Below are positions 55,562 through 64,000 of a stretch of DNA of 64,000 bases, one piece after another. A program made the translations under genes and the position numbers. How positions within the stretch are numbered: position 1 is the stretch's first letter; every line of letters begins with the position of its first letter. This stretch comes from Desulfomonile sp963700305 (lineage in GTDB: Bacteria > Desulfobacterota > Desulfomonilia > Desulfomonilales > Desulfomonilaceae): assembly GCA_963700305.1 (NCBI GenBank), contig CAVOXB010000023.1, positions 1 to 64,000 of the forward strand, written 5' to 3'. A model generated the notes under the pieces. That model did not search any database, was not told the origin of the DNA, and saw only the letters and a list, made by a program, of their open reading frames with translations.

Positions 55562-56352
55562 AACGCAGTGCCATGTGGTGGAGATTGCTGGAGTGGAGAA
55601 AACTGCTCGCACGGATCTTCGTGAGTCGCTATCATATTAATCACCAACGGATCATTCTGGATATTACCTTTGCATGCAACCTCGGATGCTATGACTGCAA
55701 CCGGTCCTGCACACAGGCCCCGTCGGAAGACGCCATGTCGGTGGATCAGGTACGGAAGTTCGTCCGAGAAAGCGTGGATGCTGAGCGTCGTTGGTCACAT
55801 ATCCAGCTTGAGGGCGGAGAGCCCACTCTTCATCCTGACCTGAATGCGATCGTTTCCGTGCTTCTCCAGTACAAATGGAAACACTCCCCCATGACGCAGC
55901 TAATTCTGTGCACCAACGGTGTCGGCAGGAGTTCGTCTATTTGCTCGGGCCTGCACGAAGAAGTCGAGATCTGGAATTCCAGGAAGCAGGGCCGGTTCCA
56001 AGAGCGATTCGTTGCATTCAATCGTGCCCCTATGGACGACCCAAGGTTTCGGAAAGCCGATTATTCTAGAGCATGTCACATACCCTCTTTCTGGGGAATC
56101 GGTTTGAATAGGCACGGATATTATCCTTGCTCAGTCAGTGGTGGCATCGACCGGGTGTTCGGGCTCGACATCGGACGCAAATCTCTGCCGGATTCAGGTG
56201 ATCCCATGTTGATGGAGTTTCAGGCGTTCTGCAGTTGGTGTGGCAACTTCATGCGCTTCAATCGTATCAAGAAACAGGAGGACATGTCATCGAGCTGGCG
56301 CCGGGCCTATCAAACCTATGCTGCGAACCGACCTGTCCTCACTCTCTATTAA
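55558..56352 (+). CDS. Second radical SAM protein of the glycan locus
   Basis: A 264-residue enzyme with CNLGCYDC (C40, C44, C47) and LEGGEPTLHPDLNAIV. A C-terminal cysteine set (AFCSWCGNFMRF, YYPCSVSGG) may bind an auxiliary cluster, as in SPASM-like or twitch domains. The start ATG overlaps the previous stop (ATGA), so translation is coupled and the two proteins are probably made together. It is shorter than most SPASM maturases. Substrate unknown. Confidence 0.83.
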   Translation: MKRSAMWWRLLEWRKLLARIFVSRYHINHQRIILDITFACNLGCYDCNRSCTQAPSEDAMSVDQVRKFVRESVDAERRWSHIQLEGGEPTLHPDLNAIVSVLLQYKWKHSPMTQLILCTNGVGRSSSICSGLHEEVEIWNSRKQGRFQERFVAFNRAPMDDPRFRKADYSRACHIPSFWGIGLNRHGYYPCSVSGGIDRVFGLDIGRKSLPDSGDPMLMEFQAFCSWCGNFMRFNRIKKQEDMSSSWRRAYQTYAANRPVLTLY

Positions 56353-56371
56353 AGGTTGGAAAGAGGCTCCT

Positions 56372-58060
56372 ATGACGGCCCGCGTACTTGCAATAGGCCT
56401 TGACGCCGCAGACCCTGCGCAGATTCAGAGATTGATGGATGACGGACGCCTCCCCAATCTCCGACGGCTGAGGGATCATGGCGCGTGGACAGATCTCGAC
56501 AGTTTCCCGTACTACGCTGACGAATCCGTCTGGACGACCTTTCTCACAGGCCGAACTGCCGCGGAAACAGGTCTCTGGACGAGTCTGCGCTTTGTCCCTG
56601 GAACGTATGAGATATGCCACGCCGGTTATCACGATTTCATCGATCCACCACTCTTCTTTGCCCATGCGGGGACGAAGAGGTTGGCGGTATTCGATCTTCC
56701 TCACTGCAATACCCTGTGGGATCAGATCAATGGCATTCACGTTATCGGTTGGGGTGCTCATTCCCATTTTGATCGAGGCATATCAGTCCCGTACAACCTC
56801 TTCGATGAGCTCGTAGCAGATACGGGGTGCATCCGGCCGTCGAACTGCAGTACGTAGGCCTGAACTGGTGGAATCGTAAGTTCTTGAAGACACTCCCACG
56901 CTGCCGCTCTAGAAGGCATCCAACGCCGGAGCCGCATCTGCCGTGACCTGCTCGGCCGCGATCACTGGGACTTGTTCCTCACGGTGTTTCCGGACATTCA
57001 CTATGGTTCCCACCATTTCGAGCACCTTAGCCGTAAGGATCACCCGCTGTGGACGAATGATTATCCATTCCCTGAAGACCCTCTCGCCTCCATATATTCG
57101 GCCGTCGACACGGCGATCGGAGAATTGATAGCGGATACAACCCCTGAAGATCATGTCGTGGTGTTTTCTCTTCATGGGCATGGCCCCAACCACACTGACC
57201 TGCCGACGCTCGTGTTCCTCCCCGAGTTCCTTTACCGTATTTCTTTTCCGGGTCGACAGTTCTTTCCGCGAGGAATCCAGGAACACCCTGCCCGCCAGTT
57301 ATCACGAACCTGGAGCGATCCGCATGGCCTAACGACCTGTGGGCCCGCCGCGTAGACTCTCAGATCAGACGGGTTTTGTTGAGCCCTTTCTCAGAAGGAC
57401 GCGAATATGCTTCAAGCGATGGCGACTATCAAGGGTTTATTCGAGAAATACTGGCGTTTCCCGGTCGCGTTCTCGAGAATTCTCCGCCGCAGGATGGTCT
57501 GGATCCTTGCAGACGTCCGCCCGTCGTCGCTGCGGTGGTGTCCAGCGCTCTGGTACCAGCGATGGTGGCCAAAGATGCGTGCATTTGCCCTTCCCTCCTT
57601 CGCGGATGGCAACATTCGGATCAATCTCAGGGGCCACGAACCTCAAGGCATAGTGGAACCATGTGAATATAGCGCCGAATGCCATCGCATTGCGGAAGAG
57701 CTGATGAGAGTGACTGACGCAGTGACGGGAGCGCCGCTCGTGAAGGATATTTGGATGCCGAGAAATACCGGTCTAGAAGATGATCCGAAGCTACCTTACG
57801 CGGACTTGGCGGTCTTGTTCCATGAACGTCCCACGCACGTAGTCGACAGTCCTACCTGCGGCCGTATCGGTCCCATTCCCTACGTGAGGGTTTCTGCCCA
57901 CAGAAATCGCGGGTTCGTGCTCGCTCAAGGTCAGGGGATTTCGACCGATTCCATGGCCGTATCAGGTAAGGTGGCGGATGTCCCGGCGACGCTTCTCCAG
58001 CTTGTCGGGGTAACGCTCCCACCGGGTTTCGCCAGGAAAGTCATTGCTATGACCACTTAA
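56372..58060 (+). CDS. AlkP-superfamily phosphohydrolase/phosphodiesterase, frameshifted
   Basis: Several frames join into one protein of about 560 residues, COG3379-like. Frame 1 opens RVLAIGLDAADPAQIQRLMD, the metal and start motif, with SVWTTFLTGRTAAETGLWTS. Frame 2 gives LFLTVFPDIHYGSHHFEHLS and VVVFSLHGHGPN, the Asp/His ligands. Frame 3 ends with FADGNIRINLRGHEPQGIVE to LPPGFARKVIAMTT. Breaks fall between 56830 and 56950 and near 57330-57450. The family cleaves phosphate esters or transfers phosphate groups, for example in glycan or lipid modification. Its place after two radical SAM genes suggests a shared pathway. Indels probably reflect errors. Confidence 0.7.
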
Positions 58061-58122
58061 GATAGAGGCCAACGAGAATTACCTCATTCTAAATGCGTAT
58101 CACCGTATCTTCCCGGCAGCGA

Positions 58123-59127
58123 TCATCCGGTGCATTCACCATTGGGTAGTCGCTTTTCACGACGTGGTCGGTTGCGGAGAAGCAAGAGCAGGCCCAAGCC
58201 CCAGATCCGACCGGCAGCAATCAACGCCAGTCCCAGCTCTCTCGAAGCGTGCTTACTTGCCAATGATTCTCCAGCAAGAGGGCATCCAACAAGGATCCTG
58301 AGGAGCGATCTAATCACTCGTGCCATATTCGTTAACACAATATTTGCACTATCTGTCGGCGAAGAGTTGGGAACGAACCTCTCGATGAGCGTCTGGGTTG
58401 CTCCCTCGCGGAAGAGCCGCATTGCAAAGTGAGATCGATTCAATCTTTTGCTCACCATAACATGCTGAACCCGAGCCTCTCGGCAGAAATGGACGCCATA
58501 TCCTTTGCGCTGCAACCTGAGAGCTACATAGGAGTCGCATCCCGCCACGGTGAGGAAAGATGGTCGATTCGCTGTGTGGCCGAAGCGCTCGTCAAAGCCG
58601 CCGATTCTTTCCAGGAGATCTCGATCACAGGAGTAAGTAGCTCCCAGAGGCAGCTCGCCTCCCACGAATGCCGTCCGGTCTGGTTCCATGCCGAATTCGC
58701 AGAGGATGTAAAGAAACTCGTCAGGCCACCATGCCGGCTTAGGGTCTTCCCACACTCCTTCCGATGGCCCACCCACGACACCTGGGGTGATCCCCTCCCT
58801 TCGCAGTCGCAAATGACACTGGACATGGGCCGAAATCCAGCGGTCCGGGACGATCACGTCATCATCCGTGAACAGAATTAGTTCCCCGTTCGCATGACTC
58901 AGACCAACATTCCGTCCCGGAGCGACACCTATCCTTTTGCTATGGACATACAGCAGGCGTGGTTCGTCAGGAAAAGCCTCCTCCACAGCTATCCTCGTAG
59001 AGCGATCTGGGGTCTGATCGACGACGACAAGCTCGAAGTCCTCGTAGTCGTTTCGGAGAATCGCAGCGAGCGACTGGACGAGTAAGCTTGCACGCCGGAA
59101 GGTGCTAACAATTACCGTGATCTTCAT
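58123..59127 (-). CDS. Glycosyltransferase family 2 protein, leftward
   Basis: A 334-residue GT2 enzyme. It starts ITVIVSTFRRASLLVQSLAA, then VVVDQTPDRSTRIAVEEAFP, the DXD ELILFTDDDVIVPDRWISAH and the acceptor region ERIGGFDERFGHTANRPSFL. ATG 59127 follows AGGAAAAATCT; the longer frame to 59262 is not coding. It converges with the AlkP gene and diverges from the Wzm-type permease, so the direction is reversed in the middle of the locus. Confidence 0.88.
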   Translation of the reverse strand: MKITVIVSTFRRASLLVQSLAAILRNDYEDFELVVVDQTPDRSTRIAVEEAFPDEPRLLYVHSKRIGVAPGRNVGLSHANGELILFTDDDVIVPDRWISAHVQCHLRLRREGITPGVVGGPSEGVWEDPKPAWWPDEFLYILCEFGMEPDRTAFVGGELPLGATYSCDRDLLERIGGFDERFGHTANRPSFLTVAGCDSYVALRLQRKGYGVHFCREARVQHVMVSKRLNRSHFAMRLFREGATQTLIERFVPNSSPTDSANIVLTNMARVIRSLLRILVGCPLAGESLASKHASRELGLALIAAGRIWGLGLLLLLRNRPRREKRLPNGECTG

Positions 59128-59418
59128 AGATTTTTCCTGAGAGGACCCTTTGTAGTAACGGCTGTTCCGGCGTGAGCGGGATAGGCGGCATGTAATCATG
59201 TTCAATCCAGGATCGGCTCGAATCCTCGATTGACACCTTTCACACTCCATGATATCTAGCACGTCGGAAAACCATACTTGGCATTAGTAAATCTTACGCC
59301 TAGTCCGCGTGAAACGCCACAGTGGGGCGATTCTAAAACTATTCATGCGGGCGTTCGCTTTAACTGTTGCGGCGCACCGGGGCAAAGAGGAGGTCCCGGA
59401 CGGCCTAGGAATTCCTCC
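59128..59418. other. Divergent promoter region
   Basis: About 290 bases between the leftward GT2 gene and the rightward ABC permease. The open frame of the permease extends into it from 59278 but lacks coding character there. No boxes are clear. Confidence 0.35.
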
Positions 59419-60183
59419 ATGAACAGGTGGTCTCGTTACTGGGATCTGGTGGTGGTTCTCACCAGGAAGGAGATGAAGGTCCGATACAAGAGCAGCGTTC
59501 TCGGATACGCCTGGTCCATTATGAACCCGCTTGCCTTCGCACTGGTGCTCTACGTCGCTTTTCAGCTCGTTGTAAAGATCGATATCCCTGACTATCCCGC
59601 ATTTCTGATCTGCGGTTTGTTCCCGTGGCAATGGCTCAGCAATTCCTTGACCTTCGCTCCCAATGTTTTCCTGCGAGACTCTCAGTTGATCAAGAAGACG
59701 AGTTTCCCCAAAAGCGTGTTGGTGCTCGCACACGTGCTTCAGGATATGATCCATTTTCTCTTGGCTCTTCCCATCATTCTGTTTTTCATCCTTTTGGCCG
59801 GAAGACTTCCCTCATGGTCATGGATCGGCGGGGTACCTCTTTTGTTATTCGTACAACTTTTACTCACCTTTGGTGGGGCGCTGTTCCTCGCGTCGGTGAA
59901 CCTCTTCTTCCGTGACATGGAGAGGCTGACTGCGACTTTAATGATTCTGATCTTCTACTGCACTCCGGTGCTCTACTCTGCAGATATGATTCCCACCTCG
60001 TACCGGGCACTCGTATATGCTAATCCCATGGCGCCGATCATTCTGTGTTGGCGTTCCTTATTGCTTCACGGAACGCTGGAGCCCGTGCCGTTGCTCGTCG
60101 CAAGTCTTCAAGCCGTGATGGCGTTCATCGTGGGTTACGGGGCTTATAGGCGTCTCTACTGGCGATTCGCCGAGGTGCTATGA
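59419..60183 (+). CDS. wzm: Polysaccharide ABC exporter permease (Wzm/TagG type)
   Basis: A 254-residue membrane protein with six membrane segments of the ABC-2 family. It opens with MNRWSRYWDLVVVLTRKEMK and VRYKSSVLGYAWSIMNPLAF, the family signature, and has WLSNSLTFAPNVFLRDSQLI and the C-terminal LRVYWRF-like RRLYWRFAEVL. It exports a glycan across the inner membrane together with the ATPase encoded next. ATG 59419 is chosen for its fit to the family start and AGGA upstream. The stop overlaps the start of the ATPase gene by four bases (ATGA), so both are coupled. Confidence 0.9.
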   Translation: MNRWSRYWDLVVVLTRKEMKVRYKSSVLGYAWSIMNPLAFALVLYVAFQLVVKIDIPDYPAFLICGLFPWQWLSNSLTFAPNVFLRDSQLIKKTSFPKSVLVLAHVLQDMIHFLLALPIILFFILLAGRLPSWSWIGGVPLLLFVQLLLTFGGALFLASVNLFFRDMERLTATLMILIFYCTPVLYSADMIPTSYRALVYANPMAPIILCWRSLLLHGTLEPVPLLVASLQAVMAFIVGYGAYRRLYWRFAEVL

Positions 60184-61461
60184 ACCTGCCCGTCATTTCC
60201 TTTTACCACGTAAGCAAGAGCTACCCCTTATACCACCACGTGACGGGGGGAATCAAGAGCTTTCTTTTTGGGTTCCGAGAGGCATTGCGTTCACTCCGAT
60301 TCGGTCGCTACGAAGTTTTGAGAGACATATCGTTTTCGGTTCCCAAGGGAGAGGCGCTTGGCGTTATTGGCGGGAATGGCGCCGGGAAAAGCACGACACT
60401 TGGATTGATTGCCGGCGTATCAGGCCTACTTCAGGGTACCGGTCGACGTGACGCTCAGGGTCTCACCGCTTCTGGAGTTGGGAGCAGGTTTCCACAGAGA
60501 CCTGACTGGACGAGAAAACATAGAACTGAACGGAGTGCTCCTCGGATTGTCTCGGAAGCAGGCGCTCTATCGACAAGATTCCATCATCGAGTTCTCCGGC
60601 ATCGGAGAATTGATTCAACAACCGGTCCGCACGTACTCTTCAGGGCAGTTGGCTCGCCTGGCATTCTCGGTGGTGGTGCATCTTGATCCCCAGATTCTCC
60701 TTGTTGACGAAATATTGACGGTAGGAGATGCAAGCTTTCAAGAGAAATGCATCGAAAAGATGCTCTCATTCAAGAAAAGCGGCGTTACCATTATTCTAGT
60801 CTCCCACATGCTCTCTCAGGTGGAACAGCTCTGCGATCGCGCCCTTTGGATCGAAGACCGAACAGTAAAGGCCATAGGTTCGCCCTCCCAGGTCGTCAAA
60901 GCGTACCGATCCGCCTGCCCAAGTCATGCAGATCCAGCGAACTCACGGCAGAAAGGAGGGATAGCGTTCTGGAGCACGGCTTCAAAACACTACGGTCCTA
61001 GACGTTTCTTCACTATCGTGCAGTCAGACGGCCCACTGGAATGCGGATACAGCATCTCCCACCCCAATTTGAGTCTAGGGATTCTTGGCGCTGTTGCTTA
61101 CAGAAGATACAATGTAGATGGAGGAGACGGTACGCCTATGCTTGGGCTTATGGCAAAATTGCATCTCGGAAAAGCCACGATCGGGAAATTTCTCCAGGCC
61201 AGTCACTTATGCCAACGTAAGAGGAGGCCAGAGTTTCCTGGCGCAATCATCGTCGTCTTCGTCAATTGCCTGACCGATTCCATGAACTCTTCTGTAAGCT
61301 CCGGATTGTTCGTGGGCATTTTAAGCATTTCTCGGATTGCGGATTTGTGCACTGCATATCCTTTATATTTGGGGAACCCCTTGCCCTTCAGATCTTTTCC
61401 TTTTCCTGATTTCAAAGGAGCAGTGCTAATACCCAGCGCTTCGGCAATTCTTTTTCTGTAA
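60180..61461 (+). CDS. wzt: Polysaccharide ABC exporter ATPase (Wzt/TagH type), frameshifted
   Basis: The Walker A motif is VIGGNGAGKSTTLGLIAGV in the first frame. Adding one base near 60419 and one near 60437 gives GVIRPTSG and then VDVTLRVSPLLELGAGFHRD, the Wzt/TagH block. The ABC signature is YSSGQLARLAFSVVV, Walker B is DPQILLVDEILTVGDASFQ, and the H-loop is ILVSHMLSQVEQLC. After QVVKAYR, at about 60905, the frame runs on to 61461 without resemblance to a Wzt C-terminal domain, so the real end is probably near 60900-61000. It energises the permease for O-antigen or capsule-type glycan export. Confidence 0.82.
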
Positions 61462-62011
61462 TACTCCCGGTTGTGAGAGACCTTGTCAAACGCATACCTT
61501 TCTTTAAGGGCCTCCAGTATCTGGACGAGGTTGACGAGATCGAACTTCTGCTTGCCAAACTGTTTCTTGCCTTTTCGTTTACTGCGATGCAACGGGCAGG
61601 CATTCAAGGTGCACGTCCTTGAGTCGCAGGTAAAGGCAATAGTCCCGATGTACTGAATGTACACCCTGAATTTGTTCAGATAAGCGCTCGTCATCCGGGC
61701 CGGCAGACGAACGACCGAAGTAGCTGTGAATCGGGCATGTGGTGTACAGGTTTCCCTGCAGGAAGATGCCGTACTCCTTTCGCAGGTACTCCAGGGTCTT
61801 GTCCAAAAGAAGCCAGTGCTTCAGCGCCTGGGCCGACAGTTTCCCTGAAGAGGCATCCAGGAACTTTTCTTCAACGTCCCGAAGATCAAAGTCTGCCGTT
61901 GGCAGTGGAGTAAACGTTCGTGTGGTTTCGCGGGTTGAGGATTTTTCCGGGGGCGCCGTATTGTGTAACGAGCAGCTCGTGAATCTTTGCTTTTCTCTCG
62001 ATTATTCCCAT
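61203..62011 (-). pseudogene. Unrecognised leftward gene, broken frames
   Basis: Two or three frames on the minus strand look like parts of one protein: a start MGIIERKAKIHELLVTQYG at 62011, then LEYLRKEYGIFLQGNLYTTC, then LVNLVQILEALKERYAFDKV and KGFPKYKGYAVHKSAIREML. A cysteine/histidine-rich stretch (TCDSRTCTLNACPLHRSKRK) suggests zinc binding. At least one frameshift lies near 61690-61720 and one near 61890. It overlaps the tail of the Wzt frame. I do not recognise it; mobile-element origin is possible. Confidence 0.4.
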
Positions 62012-62311
62012 TGCATGCTCATGTGACGTCTCTTACCAATCTGATTGCTGACGCATGGCCTCGCCCGAAACCGATCGGATAAGATCCGGCAATCCAATAA
62101 ATCTGTGAACAGGAGTTGTCCGTGCACCAATGTTTCTGTAACATGAGGCACCGCATCGCTACAAGGTGTTCACGCTATGACAGGAACAGATAAGCCAGAG
62201 TAGGGGCTAAGGCAAATGAATTACGAAAATTTTATGAAAAAATATTCTGGGATAGGCGAGGCATTCATGGCCAGCCTGGAGAGCCAGGATTTGGAACATA
62301 TAAAGAAACAA

Positions 62312-63340
62312 TGGGGGTATGCACTTGACTAAGGGAGCCACAACATATAGTGTTTTGGCCCATGGAAGACTACCCCAGGTCATTGGCAGAGTTCGAAGCC
62401 CGTTTCTCGACAGAGGAGCAGTGCCGTGATTACCTGTTCCGACGCCGCTGGCCAGAAGGTTTTCGGTGTCCTCGCTGTGGGCATGGCAGGGCTTGGCCGA
62501 TTGGCAAGAGTCTGTTCGAATGCGGGTATTGTGGATATCAGTGCTCCGTCACTGCTGGTACGATCTTCCATGACACCCGTAAGCCTCTCACCCTGTGGTT
62601 TCGAGCTATGTGGTGGGTGACTTGCCCACGAACAGGGATGAGTGCAGTGAGCCTGCAGGAGATGCTCGGACTGGGGAGTTACAGGACTGCTTGGGCATGG
62701 CTTCACAAGCTACGCCGCGTGATGGTGAGACCAGACCGAGACCGGCTGTCCGGAAGTGTTGAAGTGGACGAGACCTATCTGGGGGGTCTAGAAGAGGGGC
62801 TCTGTGGAAGGCAAGTCTGTAGCAAAGCCCTAATCGTCGTTGCTGCGGAAGAGGCTGGCAAGGCCACGGGAAGGATACGGATGCGTCGGATAGACTCCGC
62901 ATCCGGCAAGGAGTTACACGGCTTCGTCACCGGTGCCATTGAAAAGGGCAGCGTGCTGCACACAGACGGATGGAGCGGATACCGCGGCTTGGACCAAAAG
63001 GGCTATGTGCACGAAGTGACTCCGCTGCGCGGCAGAAAGCATGCCGCTACCGAACTCCTTCCACGCGTTCACCGCGCCATATCGCTCTTGAAGCGTTGGC
63101 TCTTGGGTACTCATCATGGCGCAGTAAGCCACAAGCATCTCGATTACTACCTCGACGAATTTACGTTCCGATTCAACCGGCGAACTTCACGACAAAGAGG
63201 CAAGCTGTTCTTCCGATTGGTTCAACAAGCGGTCGTCGGAGAACCGAGAACATACAGATCGCTTATAGGGAATCAAGGCAAAGAGAACTCAAAACAGTGA
63301 CCACAACATATTGTGGTCACCTGACTAAAGTGCATACCCC
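62312..63340 (+). mobile_element. IS1595-family insertion sequence
   Basis: Terminal inverted repeats are visible: left end GGGGTATGCACTTGACTAAG and right end (complement) GGGGTATGCACTTTAGTCAG, with the following CCACAA shared. The 10-bp sequence AAAGAAACAA flanks both ends (62302-62311 and 63341-63350) as a target duplication; IS1595 elements usually duplicate 8 bp, so two of these bases may match by chance. It carries one transposase and interrupts the AAA+ gene. An extra G or two at the left end may be a homopolymer error. Confidence 0.9.
62362..63300 (+). CDS. IS1595-family (ISXO2-type) transposase
   Basis: A 312-residue transposase. The N-terminal zinc ribbon is FRCPRCGHGRAWPIGKSLFE with CGYCGYQC. 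The ISXO2-type catalytic domain shows SVEVDETYLGGLEEG and VLHTDGWSGYRGL as the aspartates and HRAISLLKRWLLGTHHGAVS near the third acidic or Asn position. ATG 62362 is chosen; GTG 62350 in the same frame is possible, and neither has a clear ribosome site. The reading frame is intact, so the element may still move. Confidence 0.93.
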   Translation: MEDYPRSLAEFEARFSTEEQCRDYLFRRRWPEGFRCPRCGHGRAWPIGKSLFECGYCGYQCSVTAGTIFHDTRKPLTLWFRAMWWVTCPRTGMSAVSLQEMLGLGSYRTAWAWLHKLRRVMVRPDRDRLSGSVEVDETYLGGLEEGLCGRQVCSKALIVVAAEEAGKATGRIRMRRIDSASGKELHGFVTGAIEKGSVLHTDGWSGYRGLDQKGYVHEVTPLRGRKHAATELLPRVHRAISLLKRWLLGTHHGAVSHKHLDYYLDEFTFRFNRRTSRQRGKLFFRLVQQAVVGEPRTYRSLIGNQGKENSKQ

Positions 63341-64000
63341 AAAGAAACAATTATCTGATTTGCCCACCGAATACCGTTATGTTTGCAGGGCACACATGTG
63401 CGCAAAGCGCCTGGAGCAGAGCGACCACGAATCCGGTCTGGCGGATGCGCCAAAGATTTTCCACCCCTATCGAATAATCTGCATTAGCGGTGCGTCTGGC
63501 ACAGGAAAAAGAAGGCTTGCCAGGTACATTCACGATCAATGCCCCACCAGAAGCACTCTGGTACATTTGGATTGTGAGCCGTTTCACGAAATAACGTTGA
63601 AGGAAGAGCTATTTGGGAACGACGGCAATGCTTCGTCCGGACCTTCAGGATTAGCAAAGGCCATGTTTTGGAATGCGCATCAAGGAATTCTTGTCCTTGA
63701 AAATGCTCCGTCGAGCATTCAGCAGGAGATAGTTCACCGGCTGACGTCTTCGGAAGGTTCCCCGGACGTAGTGGTCATTTTCATTTTCAGGCAATCTATT
63801 GACGAACTTGCGGAAAACGGCTCCCTGTTGCCTGGGTTCCAAGAGAAAATATCAGAGTACATTCAAATTGATCCTTTGAGAAAGCGTCCATTTGATGCAG
63901 CCCTCATACTCAGGGAAGAGCTGCAGGAACTGGGCTTAATGATGGAATCTGACGGTGTCGTTCTCCAGAACTGGGATGCAGAATCTCAAGACCTTGTAGC

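Larger units (their letters stand above)
62216..64000 (+). pseudogene. NtrC-like AAA+ gene interrupted by IS1595, open at the right edge
   Basis: From ATG 62216 (TAAGG upstream) the frame reads MNYENFMKKYSGIGEAFMAS to HIKKQ at 62311. It resumes after the insertion at 63342 as LSDLPTEYRYVCRAHMCAKR, then ICISGASGTGKRRLARYIHD, a Walker A of the sigma-54-activator type. Later parts include ELFGNDG, GILVLENAPSSIQQEIVHRL and VVVIFIFRQSIDELAENGSL. The GAFTGA loop that contacts sigma-54 is not visible and the Walker B Asp-Glu appears as LENA, so it is a divergent AAA+ protein. Removing the insertion and one target copy restores the frame exactly. The end lies beyond the window. Confidence 0.75.

Overview
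The window looks like a chromosomal segment of a strictly anaerobic Deltaproteobacterium (Desulfobacterota, perhaps a Desulfomonile- or Syntrophobacter-like organism). This is inferred from the mixture of 2-hydroxyacyl-CoA dehydratase/benzoyl-CoA reductase-type subunits, oxygen-independent HemN-like and other radical SAM enzymes, many sensor kinases, and moderate GC content. No rRNA gene is present to confirm it.

Positions 1-28.4 kb read as ordinary chromosome: ankyrin protein, FAD-linked oxidase, SNase-like protein, HU protein, one IS1380-family transposase, murA-hisB-hisH, an APC permease, a hybrid histidine kinase, a GT4 glycosyltransferase, a TPR protein, an ECHDC3-like crotonase, a GAF-GAF histidine kinase, a HemN-like enzyme, a wHTH-ATPase-STAS-like regulator, a pair of 2-hydroxyacyl-CoA dehydratase subunits, threonine dehydrogenase and a UroD/MetE-fold protein.

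From 28.56 kb the character changes. A 3' fragment of a tRNA-Glu gene is followed by a ~110-bp sequence that recurs at 35.97 kb (about 90% identity by eye). Between the two copies lies the most interesting part of the window: a leftward operon of a 173-residue precursor-like protein, two tandem and partly gene-converted radical SAM genes, a radical SAM/SPASM enzyme with a PqqD/RRE-like N-terminus, and a HemN-like radical SAM enzyme. A divergent gene has an LGYPPCC motif and an in-frame TGA. I read this as a candidate ribosomally made, radical-SAM-modified peptide (RiPP) system on an island.

From 38 to 52 kb there is a mosaic of remnants: a tRNA-Pro 3' fragment, a WYL-domain relic, a truncated transposase, phage/plasmid-like small genes, a PD-(D/E)XK nuclease, a family A DNA polymerase fragment and a broken porin. 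From 52 to 61 kb lies a surface-polysaccharide locus (three glycosyltransferases, two radical SAM enzymes, an AlkP-superfamily hydrolase and a Wzm/Wzt-type ABC exporter). At the right edge an IS1595 element sits inside an NtrC-like AAA+ gene with a visible target duplication.

At least 15 otherwise good genes, including murA and HU, carry single-base frameshifts, many in short homopolymers. This points to residual sequencing indels in the assembly, so broken genes should not be taken as true pseudogenes without raw-read checks.
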